64,000 bases of DNA from Brachionus rotundiformis (Eukaryota; Rotifera; Eurotatoria; Ploima; Brachionidae). The position numbers were made by a program, and so were the translations under genes. The DNA is taken from the NCBI GenBank assembly GCA_016802295.1, contig JAESIW010000138.1:1890466-1954465 (forward strand). The letters are read 5' to 3'. Shown piece after piece: positions 1 to 10,840 of this stretch. Under the pieces are notes generated by a model. It was not told the DNA's origin. It saw nothing but the letters and a program-made list of their open reading frames with translations, and did no database searches. Position 1 is the stretch's first letter. Every line of letters starts with the position of its first letter.

Positions 1-37
1 AAATCACTTTTGGAATTCTATTTTTGTTTTTTAAAAG

Positions 38-545
38 CATTGGCTCTTGCTGGTCCTATACTTGTACCAGTAAGTATTTATCATAAATATTTTGATGAAC
101 ATAAATAACCATTTTATTTAAAAAAGCTAATGATATTTAGTGGATTTCTCCTGAATAATGAGTAAAATGAAATTTATTTTTGAAGATTTTTATTAATTTT
201 GATGCTAAAAGATCAATACCAAAATACTTTATTTGGCTGCGGTATCTCAGCTGGTTTAGCTACTCAAATGAAGCCATTTTACTCAACCAATGGAAAGGAG
301 TAAAGAACATCACATGTGCTGAACAAAATAGGGGATTCTGTTTTACCGAAGGTGAACAGATAATAAATTACTACAACATTGATGAGGTGAATATTCGTTA
401 AAGCAAAATATTATTTTTTATATTTATAAAAAATTGTTTTATTTAGAATAATTACGCTTTAAATTTTGCACTTTTGGGAACTCTGATAGTTTTTTGGCGA
501 ATGGTCACATATTTTGTTTTACTTATAAAAGCAAACAGGAAATAG
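38..545 (+). CDS. ABCG (white-type) half-transporter, 3' end only
   Basis: This is the C-terminal membrane part of an ABCG-family half transporter; the ATP-binding part lies outside the window. Exons by splice sites and phase: 38-69, 127-161, 212-386 and 447-545 (stop TAG 543-545). The protein reads ALALAGPILVP, then LMIFSGFLLNNE, then SIPKYFIWLRYLSWFSYSNE, an extracellular loop with Cys (ITCAEQNRGFC), and a last membrane helix NFALLGTLIVFWRMVTYFVL. It is a clear paralogue of the ABCG gene at 2937-5243 on the other strand, with which it shares the last two intron positions. It has additional introns before ALALAGP and after ILVP that the other copy lacks. ABCG half transporters dimerise and export lipids, pigment precursors or xenobiotics. 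The substrate cannot be told from this piece. Confidence 0.87.
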
Positions 546-848
546 ACAAAAAAAAACTTCATGACAAATTTTTATATTCAAAATAGAAAAAATCAATACA
601 AGACATAACATTAAGTTAATAATTAAAGTATTTAATTTAAATATTTAAATGATTTTAAAAAAAGAGATATTATTATTATTTATCTAATAAAGTTTCAAAA
701 TTTATACATTTTGTTTGAATGTTTTTCTTATAATTAACTTAAATCAACTAATATAAATTTTACTAAAATAAATTTCATTTAAAAAAAAAATTCATTAAGA
801 TTAATTATTAATTTTCTTGTATCTAAATATTCTTTTAAAATATCAATT

Positions 849-868
849 GTCTCTATGGCGCAATCGGC

Positions 869-905
<37 letters not shown>

Positions 906-922
906 GAATCCACCTAGGGACG
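849..922 (+). tRNA. tRNA-Asn (GUU)
   Basis: 74-nt cloverleaf. The acceptor stem GTCTCTA pairs with TAGGGAC, with discriminator G. The anticodon stem TTCGG/CCGAA holds the loop CTGTTAA with anticodon GTT. The T-loop is GGTTCGAATCC. There is no intron and no encoded CCA. A T-run follows at once and can end Pol III transcription. Three more identical copies lie at 16415-16488, 21069-21142 and 23685-23758. Confidence 0.97.
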
Positions 923-1070
923 GATTTTTTTCTAATTTTTTATTAAAAAAATATTATTTTATATTAATTTTTATTTTACTAAAATAAAAATTTTTCTTTT
1001 TTTGGCAAATAAAATATATTATTACCAACTAAATTTAAACTTATTATCTTTAATCTATTTATTTTGAATC

Positions 1071-1745
1071 TTAATCTTCATAGTCATATTCTTGAACAGT
1101 CAAGTTGGATTTGTTGGTTATGGTTGATTGACTTGATGAAGACACACTTGATTTTTTTGAGCTGTGCGATGATTTTGAAGAGGCGGTATGAGCGGATGCT
1201 GAAGAGTGTGCTGATGGTGCTGGTGATGGAGCTGGAGTAGCTCTTGGTTGTGATTGACTTGTTAAAGCTTGTGATTGAGCAGCTTGGCTCTGGGTTTGAG
1301 TTTGTTCGCTAGCAGCAGATGCAGATGCGGATGATCTGGTCAATCTGGTTTGGGTCAAGTGAGGGGCAGTGCTGTGTGGCATGGTCAATTTTGGAGCAGT
1401 CAAGTGGCTTGAGGCTGCTTGCGATCTTGACGAATGCTCATCGATTCTTTCACAAATCAATACCATTGGTTCGTAGCATCTCACTCTTCGTCTTCGTGGC
1501 ACACGTCTCACTTCCACAGTTCGGATAACTTCTTCTCTTGGTATTATTTCATTCCATCGCACAATTTCCTCTCTTGGTACGATCTCGTTCCATCTTCTGA
1601 CAGTCACCTTTGGCACTAGTTCTTCAACTGGTTGCACTTCTTGTACAACTTTTTTTACTTTGATTCTAGCTGGTTCACAACAGACAACTGGCTCGCAGCA
1701 CACAGCTGACTCGCACTCCAATATGGTACCTGATCGGTGGCTCAT
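1071..1745 (-). CDS. Ser-rich protein with RWNEIVPREE repeat, paralogue of 11435-11764
   Basis: Single-exon 224-residue protein that I cannot assign to a named family. The N-terminus has Cys pairs (AVCCEPVVCCEP). Residues about 45-80 hold VPKVTVRRWNEIVPREE, a second copy RWNEIIPREE, then VIRTVEVRRVPRRRRVR. The C-terminal half is low-complexity Ser/Ala/Gln/Thr and ends VQEYDYED. The Val/Pro/charged repeat style loosely recalls alveolin or articulin cytoskeletal proteins, but this is only resemblance. The 109-residue protein at 11435-11764 shares the Cys-pair and RWNEIVPREE core and lacks the Ser-rich tail. A TATA-like box lies 60 nt upstream. A structural, cross-linked or cytoskeletal role is a guess. 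Confidence 0.8.
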   Translation of the reverse strand: MSHRSGTILECESAVCCEPVVCCEPARIKVKKVVQEVQPVEELVPKVTVRRWNEIVPREEIVRWNEIIPREEVIRTVEVRRVPRRRRVRCYEPMVLICERIDEHSSRSQAASSHLTAPKLTMPHSTAPHLTQTRLTRSSASASAASEQTQTQSQAAQSQALTSQSQPRATPAPSPAPSAHSSASAHTASSKSSHSSKKSSVSSSSQSTITNKSNLTVQEYDYED

Positions 1746-2936
1746 TTTACAAGTTTTAAATTTTCAATATGGAATATAGTTTTAGTTTTTAAAGCTTTTA
1801 TGTGATTTATACCCACGCAAAAAATATGCTTGACTAAACTCTTGAATCAATATTCAATATATATTTTTTTTCAATTGATTCCTATCTTGTTATACAATTA
1901 AAATATTTTATAGAATAGTATTTATTTCTTTCATATATTGGTTTCCATTTGAAGCCTTTTTTAAATAGCTAAAGAAGATATGTAGCATCAATGAAGATAA
2001 TTGAAAAGTTTGCATCCAAGAATGTTAATGACATGCAAACTACCTGTACTATTTGTTCAATCGACTACCAACAATCAAGAACCAAGAATCAATTTGCTTC
2101 TTTACCATTTTGCAGCTTAAATTAAGTTTTTTTTAACATCATTCAAAATTTATCTTTTCTTCTTTTTTGTAGATTGTTTTTAAGGATTAAATTAATTCAC
2201 GTGATTAATTATCAAGTCACCTGAAGTAAACGCCTTTTCAAATTTAGGATAAAATAAACAAGCGTGATCAATTACGTTTTGTCAATTGTATGAATTTTTA
2301 AAAGTTAATTCATATAAATCAACATAACTTAAGCACTTTTTTTTTAAATAAAGAGCTAAAATTTTATGGATTATAGATAAAATTGATATTTTATAATAAA
2401 ATGTGTCACAAGTCAAAGAAATAGAGGTGCCGTATGAACAAAAATTGTTTTAGGAATGCTTAATAGCCTAAAAAATTCCTGTAAAGAGATAAGATCGGTT
2501 AATTATATTTTATTTAATTGAAATTTTAAATTTAATTTAAAAAAAAAGAAAATTAGGCGTATCCAATTATAATTACTATTTTTTGATCAATTAAATTGGA
2601 AACTATTTAAAAGATGTTTAATTTAAAAAGTAATAAATAGATAATCAAAATTTTAATTTCATTTTGAAAAGTATGTTTACACATTGAAAAATGCTAGAAA
2701 AAACAATTATCAATTAAAAGAATTAAAATAATTTACATTTTGATATAGTTAAAAATATAAAGAAGATAAATTTAAAATTTATTTATCTATTTAATCATTC
2801 TTCACTAATAAAAGAGCAAATTAAAGCCTGATTAATTATTTTTTATTCTTACTTTTTTTTTTCAACTTTAATATGTCAAATAAACAAAAAAAAATTTCTT
2901 TAAAAATTTATTTTTATCTAATTAAAAAACAATTTA
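1746..2936. other. Intergenic, about 1.2 kb
   Basis: AT-rich DNA between two minus-strand genes. Apart from the TATA-like box at 1805-1811 I see no coding exon, RNA gene or clear repeat. Confidence 0.6.
1805..1811 (-). promoter_or_regulatory. TATA-like box of the 1071-1745 gene
   Basis: TATAAAT read on the minus strand within GGGTATAAATCACA, 60 nt upstream of the ATG at 1745. The related gene at 11435-11764 has the same box at nearly the same distance. Confidence 0.5.
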
Positions 2937-5243
2937 TCATTTTTTAAGTCTAGCTTTAAGTGTCAAGATTGAACAAGCTAAGGTTCTGAAGACGAGAATT
3001 ATACACCCCAGTAAAATAAAATCAAGCGCAAAATTATCCTTTAGAAATAAAAATTTTAATTAATTTAATTAAATGGACTTAGTTAATAAGTAAACAAATA
3101 ATACTTTTTTCATTCCCAATGCGTTAATAACATCATCTCCATTTCTGAAGCATCTGGTCGAATTAGCCGGACAGTAGATATTCGTGACACCATCCCATTG
3201 ATTCACTATTAAGATCTCGTTCGCATAATTCAACCAACTTAGATACTTTATCCATATGAAATAGCTTGGCACAGTTCTTAAAGCATATTTTTTAAAATAA
3301 AAATTTATTAAAAAAAATTTTTCATACGAATTGTTTAAGAAGAAACCAGAAAAAATCATCAATGGAACCAACAATGGCGCCGACAATGCCAAAGCAGCAT
3401 TGACTGATGGCGCTGCTGCCGATATAAACGAGCCAAACGATACAGCTGAATTAGCTACCAGAATTATGGTAAGAACACACAGAGCAAATTTTAAGCCATC
3501 ATTATTCAATCCGGCCATCCAGTAAACTATGGCTACAAATATTGCCGGAAAGATGATATATTTTGGAAGCTTTTAATATCAAAATTAAAAAATTAATCAT
3601 ATTATTTCAGGAATTTTCTTCTAATAATTATTTTCAACAAACATATAAATTTAATTAAAAATTAATTTAAAAAAAAAAGCCTTAAATAAATAACTTATTT
3701 GTTTAATTTATTTAGCTTTTTATAAAGAAAAAAAAATGCCTTTACCTCAATGATAAATTTAGACAAATAGTAATTAATCGTTCGGTACATTGAGTTTTGA
3801 TGATCTCTGTAAAAAATTGGCAACTCTGCCGGAAAACTATTCAGCACTCCGAACATATTTGAAAAACTAGCATTTGTAATTAACAAAAATAAGACTCCAT
3901 TTATATTTTGTACTCCTTCCTGATTGTCTTCTATCTGCAAGTAAATAAGACCAAATATTAAAGCTATGAATAAGGTTTGAATGGCGAGAATTCTGGTCTC
4001 CATGGGGTTGCGAGAGGTGCTCAAAAAGCTTCTCCATATAAGCCATTTCAATTGATTAAACCAACTAGTCTTGTAAGCAGAATTCATCTTTGACTGAAAA
4101 CTGGCCGATTTTAAATTTTGTTCACCATTTATTTTTTTGACATTTTCCATAACTTCTTGGCAAAACTTGCTCGAATTGTATCCATCACAAATTCGTTTGA
4201 CTCTTTCTTTGCTCTCTTGTTTTTCTGATGGCATAATTGCCAATGTTTTGATGTAATAATCAGCTGGATTGTAATTTATTGGCAACGAAAACCCCTGACT
4301 AGCAAAAAAATCCTTGGCATCGGCTAAGTCCCCTAAAAAAGCGGCCCGACCCTCGGCCATCAGAAACAATCGGTCGAACAATTCAAATATTTCACTAGAA
4401 GGTTGATGAATGGTGCACACAATTGTCTTGCCTTGTTTTGCCAAATTTTTCATTGATTCAACAATGGACATTGCCATAAACGAGTCAAGACCACTGGTCG
4501 GCTCGTCACAGAACAAAATACCCGGATCTGTAATGATCTCAGATGCAAACGCAAGACGCCTCATCTCACCACCAGATATACCTTTAATTCCTAGCTGAGC
4601 CACCCCAATTAGCGTGTTCTCACACTTTTTTAGATTTAAGTCATTCATTACTTGCTCAACTCTTTTCATTTTTTCTTCATATGAAGTGTGACGGTCCATT
4701 CGTAGCATAGCTTGGAACTTTAAATGCTCAACCACTTTCAAAGTACCTATGAATATGTCATTTTGCTGTACATAGCCTGAAACAGCAGATAATTGCTTCT
4801 GGTCATCAATTGTCTTACCATTTATTTTAACACTTCCTTGTACCACTAGGTTTCCATTATTTCTCAGAGTCAAAACATTGAGTAAAGTTGTTTTTCCTTA
4901 ATTTGATTATTTTTTGAGAAAATAATTTTCGACTTAGCTGACTCACCTGCTCCAGAGGCACCCATGATTGCCAAAACTTGTCCAGGTCTTGCCACTCCGT
5001 GCACATTTTGGACAATGTGTAATTTTTCACTATTAAGTGGCTTCTTTTTAAACAAACTTTTTTCAGCCTCTGGCACAAAAACATTCAAGTCTTCCCATGT
5101 AAGAGTTAAACAGTTGCTTGATTCCAAATTGACCGAAATAGATCCATTTGAAATTGGCCTTGGTAACTTAATAAATTAATCCATTTATTTTAGTTGCATG
5201 AAGTTGGCTAAATTATTACCATGTCTGGCTCTGGTTTTATCAT
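2937..5243 (-). CDS. ABCG (white-type) half-transporter, complete
   Basis: Complete 636-residue ABCG half transporter. Exons on the minus strand: 5220-5243, 4947-5166, 3746-4896, 3328-3569, 3105-3276 and 2937-3038; all phases agree. The N-terminal ATPase domain has Walker A GASGAGKTT (split by the intron at 4897-4946), signature ISGGEMRRL, Walker B ILFCDEPTSGLDS and H-loop TIHQPSSEIF. The C-terminal membrane domain starts near WRSFLSTSRNP and includes PIFYRDHQNSMYR, YIIFPAIFVAIVYWMAGL and a Cys-bearing loop (IYCPANSTRCF) before the last helix. NBD before TMD and the length fit the white/ABCG family, whose members work as homo- or heterodimers in plasma or organelle membranes. Start MIKPEPDM is the first ATG of a short first exon. 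The paralogue at 38-545 is convergent with it. Confidence 0.93.
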
Positions 5244-5935
5244 TTTGAATATGTTAAATTTTATGTTTTTTAGAAAAATTTCGTATCGGAGTTTTATTTA
5301 AAACTGATAACATATCAGGTTAATTAAGTAATCAAATTGTTATGAAACAGTATTTTAATTTTAACATTTTTGTTCACGTGCAAGTTTAGTCCAAATATAT
5401 ACCACAAAGACATCGTCATCCTTAGATTAAAAAAGTTTTTTTAGTTATTTATAAACAGAGCTCAATGAGAAATTTAAAAATTTTAACTATTTTTTTATAT
5501 GATATAAGAAACAAAATTGGTAGATAATATTAATTGGATTAATTGAAATAGGTGATTTATTATTAAGATTTTAGCTAATAGTTGATCAAATATTTTTTTC
5601 CGAAATTACTTATCTATTTATACTTAAAAAAAAAAGCTGAATAAAAATTTTTTGAAAATATATTATATAATCTTTAATTAGATATCATAGCAATAGTAAA
5701 TGAGTATATTTTACAAATTAATGAATTAATTATTTTAAAATAAAATATCGAAAATAAAGATATATAATCGATAAATTTTTTTTAAATAATTAATTTTGAT
5801 CTTAGTTAAATTGGTTATTTTGGTCATATATAATATTTTATGTATTTAAATGATCGAGTTTAAGATTTAGAATTTTATTCAAGAATTGGTAAATTGTGCA
5901 CCAAGATGATACATATTTTAATTATAGTTTATTAT
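5244..5935. other. Intergenic, about 0.7 kb
   Basis: Very AT-rich region holding the 5' side of the ABCG gene and the 3' side of MRPL46. No coding exon or RNA gene seen. Confidence 0.6.
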
Positions 5936-6860
5936 TTAGAAATCTAAAATAAAATTATTTAAACAAGCCAAATAGTCTTTTGTTTTAATAAAATCCTTGA
6001 GTTCATCTTTGCGTATCCAAACAAAGTCAAATTTGGACGATGCCAAGTGCTGCGCGCCAGATTTGTACTGTGCTTTGAAAAAGTACTGTTTTTCTACCAA
6101 ATCATCTTTTTTTGATTTAAAAACTCCAACAGGTGCATTGCCCATGAATTCAACCTCCAATTTATCATTAAAATACCTCACAGCCCTTTCAGCTGTCTTT
6201 AAAAAAATTAAAAAATAAATTTCAAAATGTTTTCCTTTAATTACTTGTCTTAGAGAAGACTCGTCTAAATTGAGCTCAATTTTTGGCAATTGCCATACAG
6301 AACTGTTAGGCTCGCTTACTAAAAGTATTAATTTTTTATCCAAAATGTAGTCAATATTTTGCAAAAGAAGTTTTTTGTTATCCTTGTCAGCATTTTCTCT
6401 ATCAAATTCAGTGCTGGTTTTTCTTTTGGAAAAATTAAAAGACTTGAGCTGTTTGAGCTGCTTGTCCTCATAGTCCAGGGCAGTTTCGATGACCAGTTCT
6501 TGCTCGTCATCCTCATCTTTTTTCCTCTTAGCCCGGTCAAGATCTTTCAAATGACGGAGCTCATGGTTGGACAATAGACTCCGTCGAACATTTATCTCAT
6601 TTATCAAATTGGAATATCTATTTTCCAGGTCATTCATGTCACAGGTTATCACAGGCATTCGTTCAACACACACTGACGCATAAAGCTTTACTTGAGCCAC
6701 TGGTTTAGAGTCGTTCTTTGGCACAACGGTACTCACAACTTTAATTATTAGTTACATAGGCCAGAAGCCAATTCAAAAACCTACATCTAAAGCCTGAATT
6801 CAACAGTCTGGTATTGCCACGAGTACAGCGAAGCAAAAGTTGACACTTTTTTAAAATCAT
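5936..6860 (-). CDS. MRPL46: Mitochondrial large ribosomal subunit protein mL46
   Basis: 276-residue mL46 with a Nudix-like fold, part of the mitochondrial 39S ribosomal subunit. Exons: 6785-6860, 6245-6738 and 5936-6196. The N-terminus (MILKKCQLLLRCTRG...) is basic and hydrophobic and suits a mitochondrial presequence. The family core is visible as VWQLPKIEL, LRQTAERAVRYF and FMGNAPVGVFK, followed by QYFFKAQYKSG and FVWIRKDEL. The 48-nt intron 6197-6244 is in frame with no stop, so a naive reading adds 16 unrelated residues between LRQ and TAER; splicing restores the family motif. An in-frame ATG at 6933-6935 would add 25 residues. I prefer 6860 because it places the presequence at the start. 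Confidence 0.9.
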
Positions 6861-7071
6861 GTCTAAAACTTGACCATTTTTTTTGGCTAAAATTGTCTCT
6901 AATCTTATGACTACTTGGTCAAAAGCAGTTTTCATTTTATTTAAATTTTTAAGTAAAAAAATTATTCAAACAAACTATGTTTTATTTATTTATACATTTA
7001 AAAAATACAAAAAAATAATTAATTATTAAATTATTTGATTTAAATCTATTGAATAGCTAGAATTGTAGCCG

Positions 7072-7510
7072 TTAGTCCAAATTGGCAGCTGTGTCCTCTT
7101 TTAATTTAAATGAGATAAAAATAAAGCAACATTTAGATGGTAAATAAGATTACTTTTGCCATCACAAGCGACAAATTTAACATTCTTGGCAATAATTTTG
7201 TCCTGTTGAGTTTCCTTGAATTCAATTTGTTTGAACAAAAGGGTCCAAACATTGTCACAGAAGCGGTACGTGCTCAGAGTTCCTTTGAATGTGTATCTTG
7301 TCTTTACTCTGGTGGCTAGAGCGTTGTTGATAGACTTGTCGAAATCTTTGAGCACTCTGTTGGCCAAACGCTCAGTTATCTGGTTAGTCTTGGATAAATG
7401 TTCAATTTAGTTGCTGGTCATAAATCAAAATTGGTTACTTGGATCATTTCGTCCAGACATTCTTGCAAAGTGTTGCCCAATGTCGTATTACGGTACACCT
7501 CGTAGTTCAT
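7072..7510 (-). CDS. GTF2A2: Transcription initiation factor IIA gamma (small) subunit
   Basis: 110-residue TFIIA-gamma, the small subunit that stabilises TBP on the TATA box in Pol II pre-initiation complexes. Exons: 7439-7510, 7154-7388 and 7072-7097. The translation starts [21 protein letters not shown], continues with [21 protein letters not shown], and has the beta-barrel signature [16 protein letters not shown] and VKFVACDGK, ending KDTAANLD. The length is that of the family (about 109). The last exon codes only a few residues and was found from the splice site A|GTAATC and acceptor TTAAAAG. The gene is divergent from CEP44, with about 520 bp between the two start codons. Confidence 0.95.
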
Positions 7511-8029
7511 TTTTTTTGCTATAATTAATAAATGTAAATTTTCTATTCGAATTTTTATTCTTTTACTTAAATTGGCTGTGTACACATGAGAAATTTTAAT
7601 TTTCGCACAAATGTCAAAACAAACTTAACATTCGCGCAAATTTAAAATCATAAAAAATTGACCCCAAATAAATTAAAATTAACTTTTTTTTTTAAATATT
7701 TGTATTATTTATTTATTTTGATAATTGAATAAATAAGAATAATTTTTATTATTTTATGATAACAAATTTATAATTGTAAAATATAATTTTTTAAATATTA
7801 ATAATTGATTTAGTTATTACATATAAAAACACTTTGTTTAAAGTTTAAAATTAAAACTCAAAGACAGCAACTGGCTATTTTGGCAATGTGCAAAAGTAAA
7901 GTTGGCTTTGCTTGATAAAATTTGAAGGGATGTTGCTATTCGAAACTAAAAGGACATTTATTTTAAAAATTTACACTTTTTTATAATTTTAAATTTAGAC
8001 AAACAACTTTAAAAGTTAAATTGTTGAGA
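7511..8029. promoter_or_regulatory. Shared divergent promoter region of GTF2A2 and CEP44
   Basis: 519 bp of AT-rich DNA between two divergent start codons, so both promoters must lie here. It contains one copy (7615-7634) of the dispersed motif CAAAACAAACTTAACATTCG that also occurs at 28240-28356, 46024-46045 and 52005-52025. No TATA box stands out from the A/T background. Confidence 0.5.
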
Positions 8030-8379
8030 ATGGGCGATAAAAAAAATGCCATCAAAAAGCTTCAAATGTCGTGTAGAAGTTTGCGGCTAACTCCCAATTT
8101 GGACCTAAAGGAAATAAATCTAGGCTCTCCAAAAGAGTACCTTCGTCTTTACCATCATGTTTTTCTGGACTACAATCCGGCGCTGGCTGCCGAAATACTC
8201 AACAAACATGGCATGGAATTAAGCAGCAAAAATGACAAATTATTCATTGATGGAATATACAAACTTGTCCGTGACATGTTTGGCTATGTGCCTAAATTGA
8301 CCAAGGATCAATTTTTTCAGACCAGTTTCGCACAAATTAAAGCTTTGATGGCCAGTGACATTATTGAATTAATTTTGGA
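8030..8379 (+). CDS. CEP44, first-exon copy cut by gap (probable assembly duplicate)
   Basis: 350 bp that match 8931-9280 with a single difference (gacattatt versus gacataatt), starting at the same ATG (MGDKKNAIKKLQ) and running into a run of N. The 5' flanks differ only by a small indel. Two full genes are not supported. The simplest reading is that two haplotypes or an unresolved overlap were placed on either side of the gap. A true recent tandem duplication remains possible. Confidence 0.6.
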
Positions 8380-8911
8380 NNNNNNNNNNNNNNNNNNNNN
8401 NNNNNNNNNNNNNNNNNNNNNNNNNNNNNNNNNNNNNNNNNNNNNNNNNNNNNNNNNNNNNNNNNNNNNNNNNNNNNNNNNNNNNNNNNNNNNNNNNNNN
8501 NNNNNNNNNNNNNNNNNNNNNNNNNNNNNNNNNNNNNNNNNNNNNNNNNNNNNNNNNNNNNNNNNNNNNNNNNNNNNNNNNNNNNNNNNNNNNNNNNNNN
8601 NNNNNNNNNNNNNNNNNNNNNNNNNNNNNNNNNNNNNNNNNNNNNNNNNNNNNNNNNNNNNNNNNNNNNNNNNNNNNNNNNNNNNNNNNNNNNNNNNNNN
8701 NNNNNNNNNNNNNNNNNNNNNNNNNNNNNNNNNNNNNNNNNNNNNNNNNNNNNNNNNNNNNNNNNNNNNNNNNNNNNNNNNNNNNNNNNNNNNNNNNNNN
8801 NNNNNNNNNNNNNNNNNNNNNNNNNNNNNNNNNNNNNNNNNNNNNNNNNNNNNNNNNNNNNNNNNNNNNNNNNNNNNNNNNNNNNNNNNNNNNNNNNNNN
8901 NNNNNNNNNNN
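8380..8911. other. Assembly gap (532 N)
   Basis: Unknown bases. The flanks are the two nearly identical CEP44 first-exon copies, so the real distance and content are uncertain. Confidence 0.99.
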
Positions 8912-8930
8912 TTAAAAAGTTAAATTTAGA

Positions 8931-10084
8931 ATGGGCGATAAAAAAAATGCCATCAAAAAGCTTCAAATGTCGTGTAGAAGTTTGCGGCTAACTCCCAATT
9001 TGGACCTAAAGGAAATAAATCTAGGCTCTCCAAAAGAGTACCTTCGTCTTTACCATCATGTTTTTCTGGACTACAATCCGGCGCTGGCTGCCGAAATACT
9101 CAACAAACATGGCATGGAATTAAGCAGCAAAAATGACAAATTATTCATTGATGGAATATACAAACTTGTCCGTGACATGTTTGGCTATGTGCCTAAATTG
9201 ACCAAGGATCAATTTTTTCAGACCAGTTTCGCACAAATTAAAGCTTTGATGGCCAGTGACATAATTGAATTAATTTTGGAAAAATTTAAACTCACACCAA
9301 CTGTTTCCAAACACAAAATAGCCGAAAACAATGAAAATGTAGATTCTAGGGAAGCGAGTAGCATATCAAGGCATGCGAGCATACCACGTAAGCCTTCAGT
9401 TAGAAACAAAACTGCACCAAAACCCAAGGAACAAGTTCTCAAAGAGCAAAAATTGAATGTAGATGAATCTCATAAGCAGAATACTTATGAAAATTTATTA
9501 AGCACTTTGATGGAAAAGATAAATAATTTAACTTTTACCTTTGGTAATATTGTACAAAGAATTGATAATATTGAGAAAAAAATAGAGGAAATCAAAGATG
9601 AAAGACTTTCTTATCACGCCATTGAGGATACAAAAAATTACGAAACTTTATCTAACAGGATAACTATATTGGAATCAGATTTAATAAATGTTAAACAAGT
9701 AAATAAGTTATTCATTTTATTAAAATGTTATTAATTGAATAAAAATTCAAGATGGTAAATCGAGGTATGGAAAATAATTATACAAACGAGACTACAACTT
9801 ATGAGACTCCATCTCATTCGTTTGTGAACATGAGTCCACAGCCAGAAGATATGATGTATCCAAAGAAGAGCTCGCTGATTCAAGGTCTGCCTTACGAAGT
9901 TGACCGTGTCTTGACTAATGAGAATTTGAACGACTTGACCATCAATAGTGCTGATTCGACACCGACTCTGTCCGAGCCTGTAAAACAGAGTCGCTTGAGT
10001 GAAGAAGATAAAAATATACTCAGGGCTCAGGAGCTTGTTAATAGAGCTAATCGCTTAAGTCAAATGTTATCTAGTGCAATTTAA
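8931..10084 (+). CDS. CEP44: Centrosomal protein CEP44-like
   Basis: 366-residue CEP44-like protein; CEP44 is a centriole-lumen and spindle-pole protein needed for centriole-to-centrosome conversion. Exons: 8931-9698 and 9752-10084. The N-terminal about 125 residues are the conserved CEP44 domain (NAIKKLQMSCRSLRLTP, VFLDYNPALAAEIL, NDKLFIDGIYKLVRDMFGY, LTKDQFFQ). A Lys/Ser-rich linker follows, then a coiled coil (residues about 185-255, ending SRITILESDLINVKQ). The second exon gives an acidic, Ser-rich tail ending SQMLSSAI. The splice donor is CAA|GTAAATAAG; reading through it adds only VNKLFILLKCY before a stop. Confidence 0.88.
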
Positions 10085-10168
10085 ATACAATTAACTTTTT
10101 TATCTTTAAATTAATAAAATTGATTCTTTTTAAACAATAATTTTATTATAATAAATTTTTTTTTATAA

Positions 10169-10735
10169 ATCTGATTTTGTTCAAAAAAATTTTATTTGAA
10201 AACAATATATTTATGTGTGTCTTTGTGACTATTAAATCCAAAATTATAAAATTTTTTTTAATATTATCTAAATTTTATATTTCGAAGACAAATTATATAA
10301 AAAAATTATCTCAGAATTAAGTAAGAGATCTTGAAAAAATTGAAAAAAACCTGCTTTACTAGTACTTAAAAACTTATGCAAAGATAATTGACATTTTTAG
10401 TCGAAAAGAAATCAATAGCTAATCAAAGCTATATATCTGAACTAAGATGAAATATTTTCCAATGTTTTTTTTACCAATAGTATCAATCGAACAATACTGA
10501 AGGCCTCTCGTAATTAGCACTGTCAGAAAATACATAAAATTTGACTGAGTTGATGAGAAATAAAACAAAAACAGAAAATTAAAAATATTTTTATATTCAT
10601 TGTTAATTTTAGATAATTTATTAAAAAAATTCACCTTAATATGTTTAAATTTATTTCAATATCAATGATATTATCTCATAAACCATTCAGAATAATTTAA
10701 GTGTAAATATTATTTTAAATTTTTTCTTGGCAATT
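10169..10735. repeat. Diverged direct repeat, copy A
   Basis: Non-coding segment repeated in the same orientation at 10841-11335. Shared anchors in the same order are: TTTGTGACTATTAAAT, ATTTTATATTTCGAAGACAA, TTATCTCAGAATTAA, CTTGAAAAAATTGAAAAAAA, ACTAGTACTTAAAAACTTA, GCTATATATCTGAACT, TTTTTTACCAATA, TTTGACTGAGTTG and TTCAGAATAATTTAAGT. There is no convincing ORF. Confidence 0.8.
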
Positions 10736-10840
10736 AGTATCTTATTTACATACAATTAGCTTTATATCTTATATTAAGAAACGAATTCTATTTAACCAAT
10801 TATTTCATTAAAATAGATTTATTTAGATGTTTTGTTTATT

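Noticed and set aside
1319..1619. Plus-strand ORFs over the Ser-rich protein
   Set aside because: Shadow frames of the repeat gene on the minus strand; the same shadow appears over its paralogue at 11420-11635.
6197..6244. 16 extra residues in MRPL46 (VIKGKHFEIYFLIFLK)
   Set aside because: In-frame 48-nt intron with good splice sites; removal rejoins LRQ and TAERAVRYF as the family expects.
8380..8911. ORFs running through N
   Set aside because: They consist of unknown bases.
10419..10634. Small minus-strand ORF in the direct repeat
   Set aside because: Low-complexity Phe/Ile/Asn translation, not kept open in the second repeat copy.
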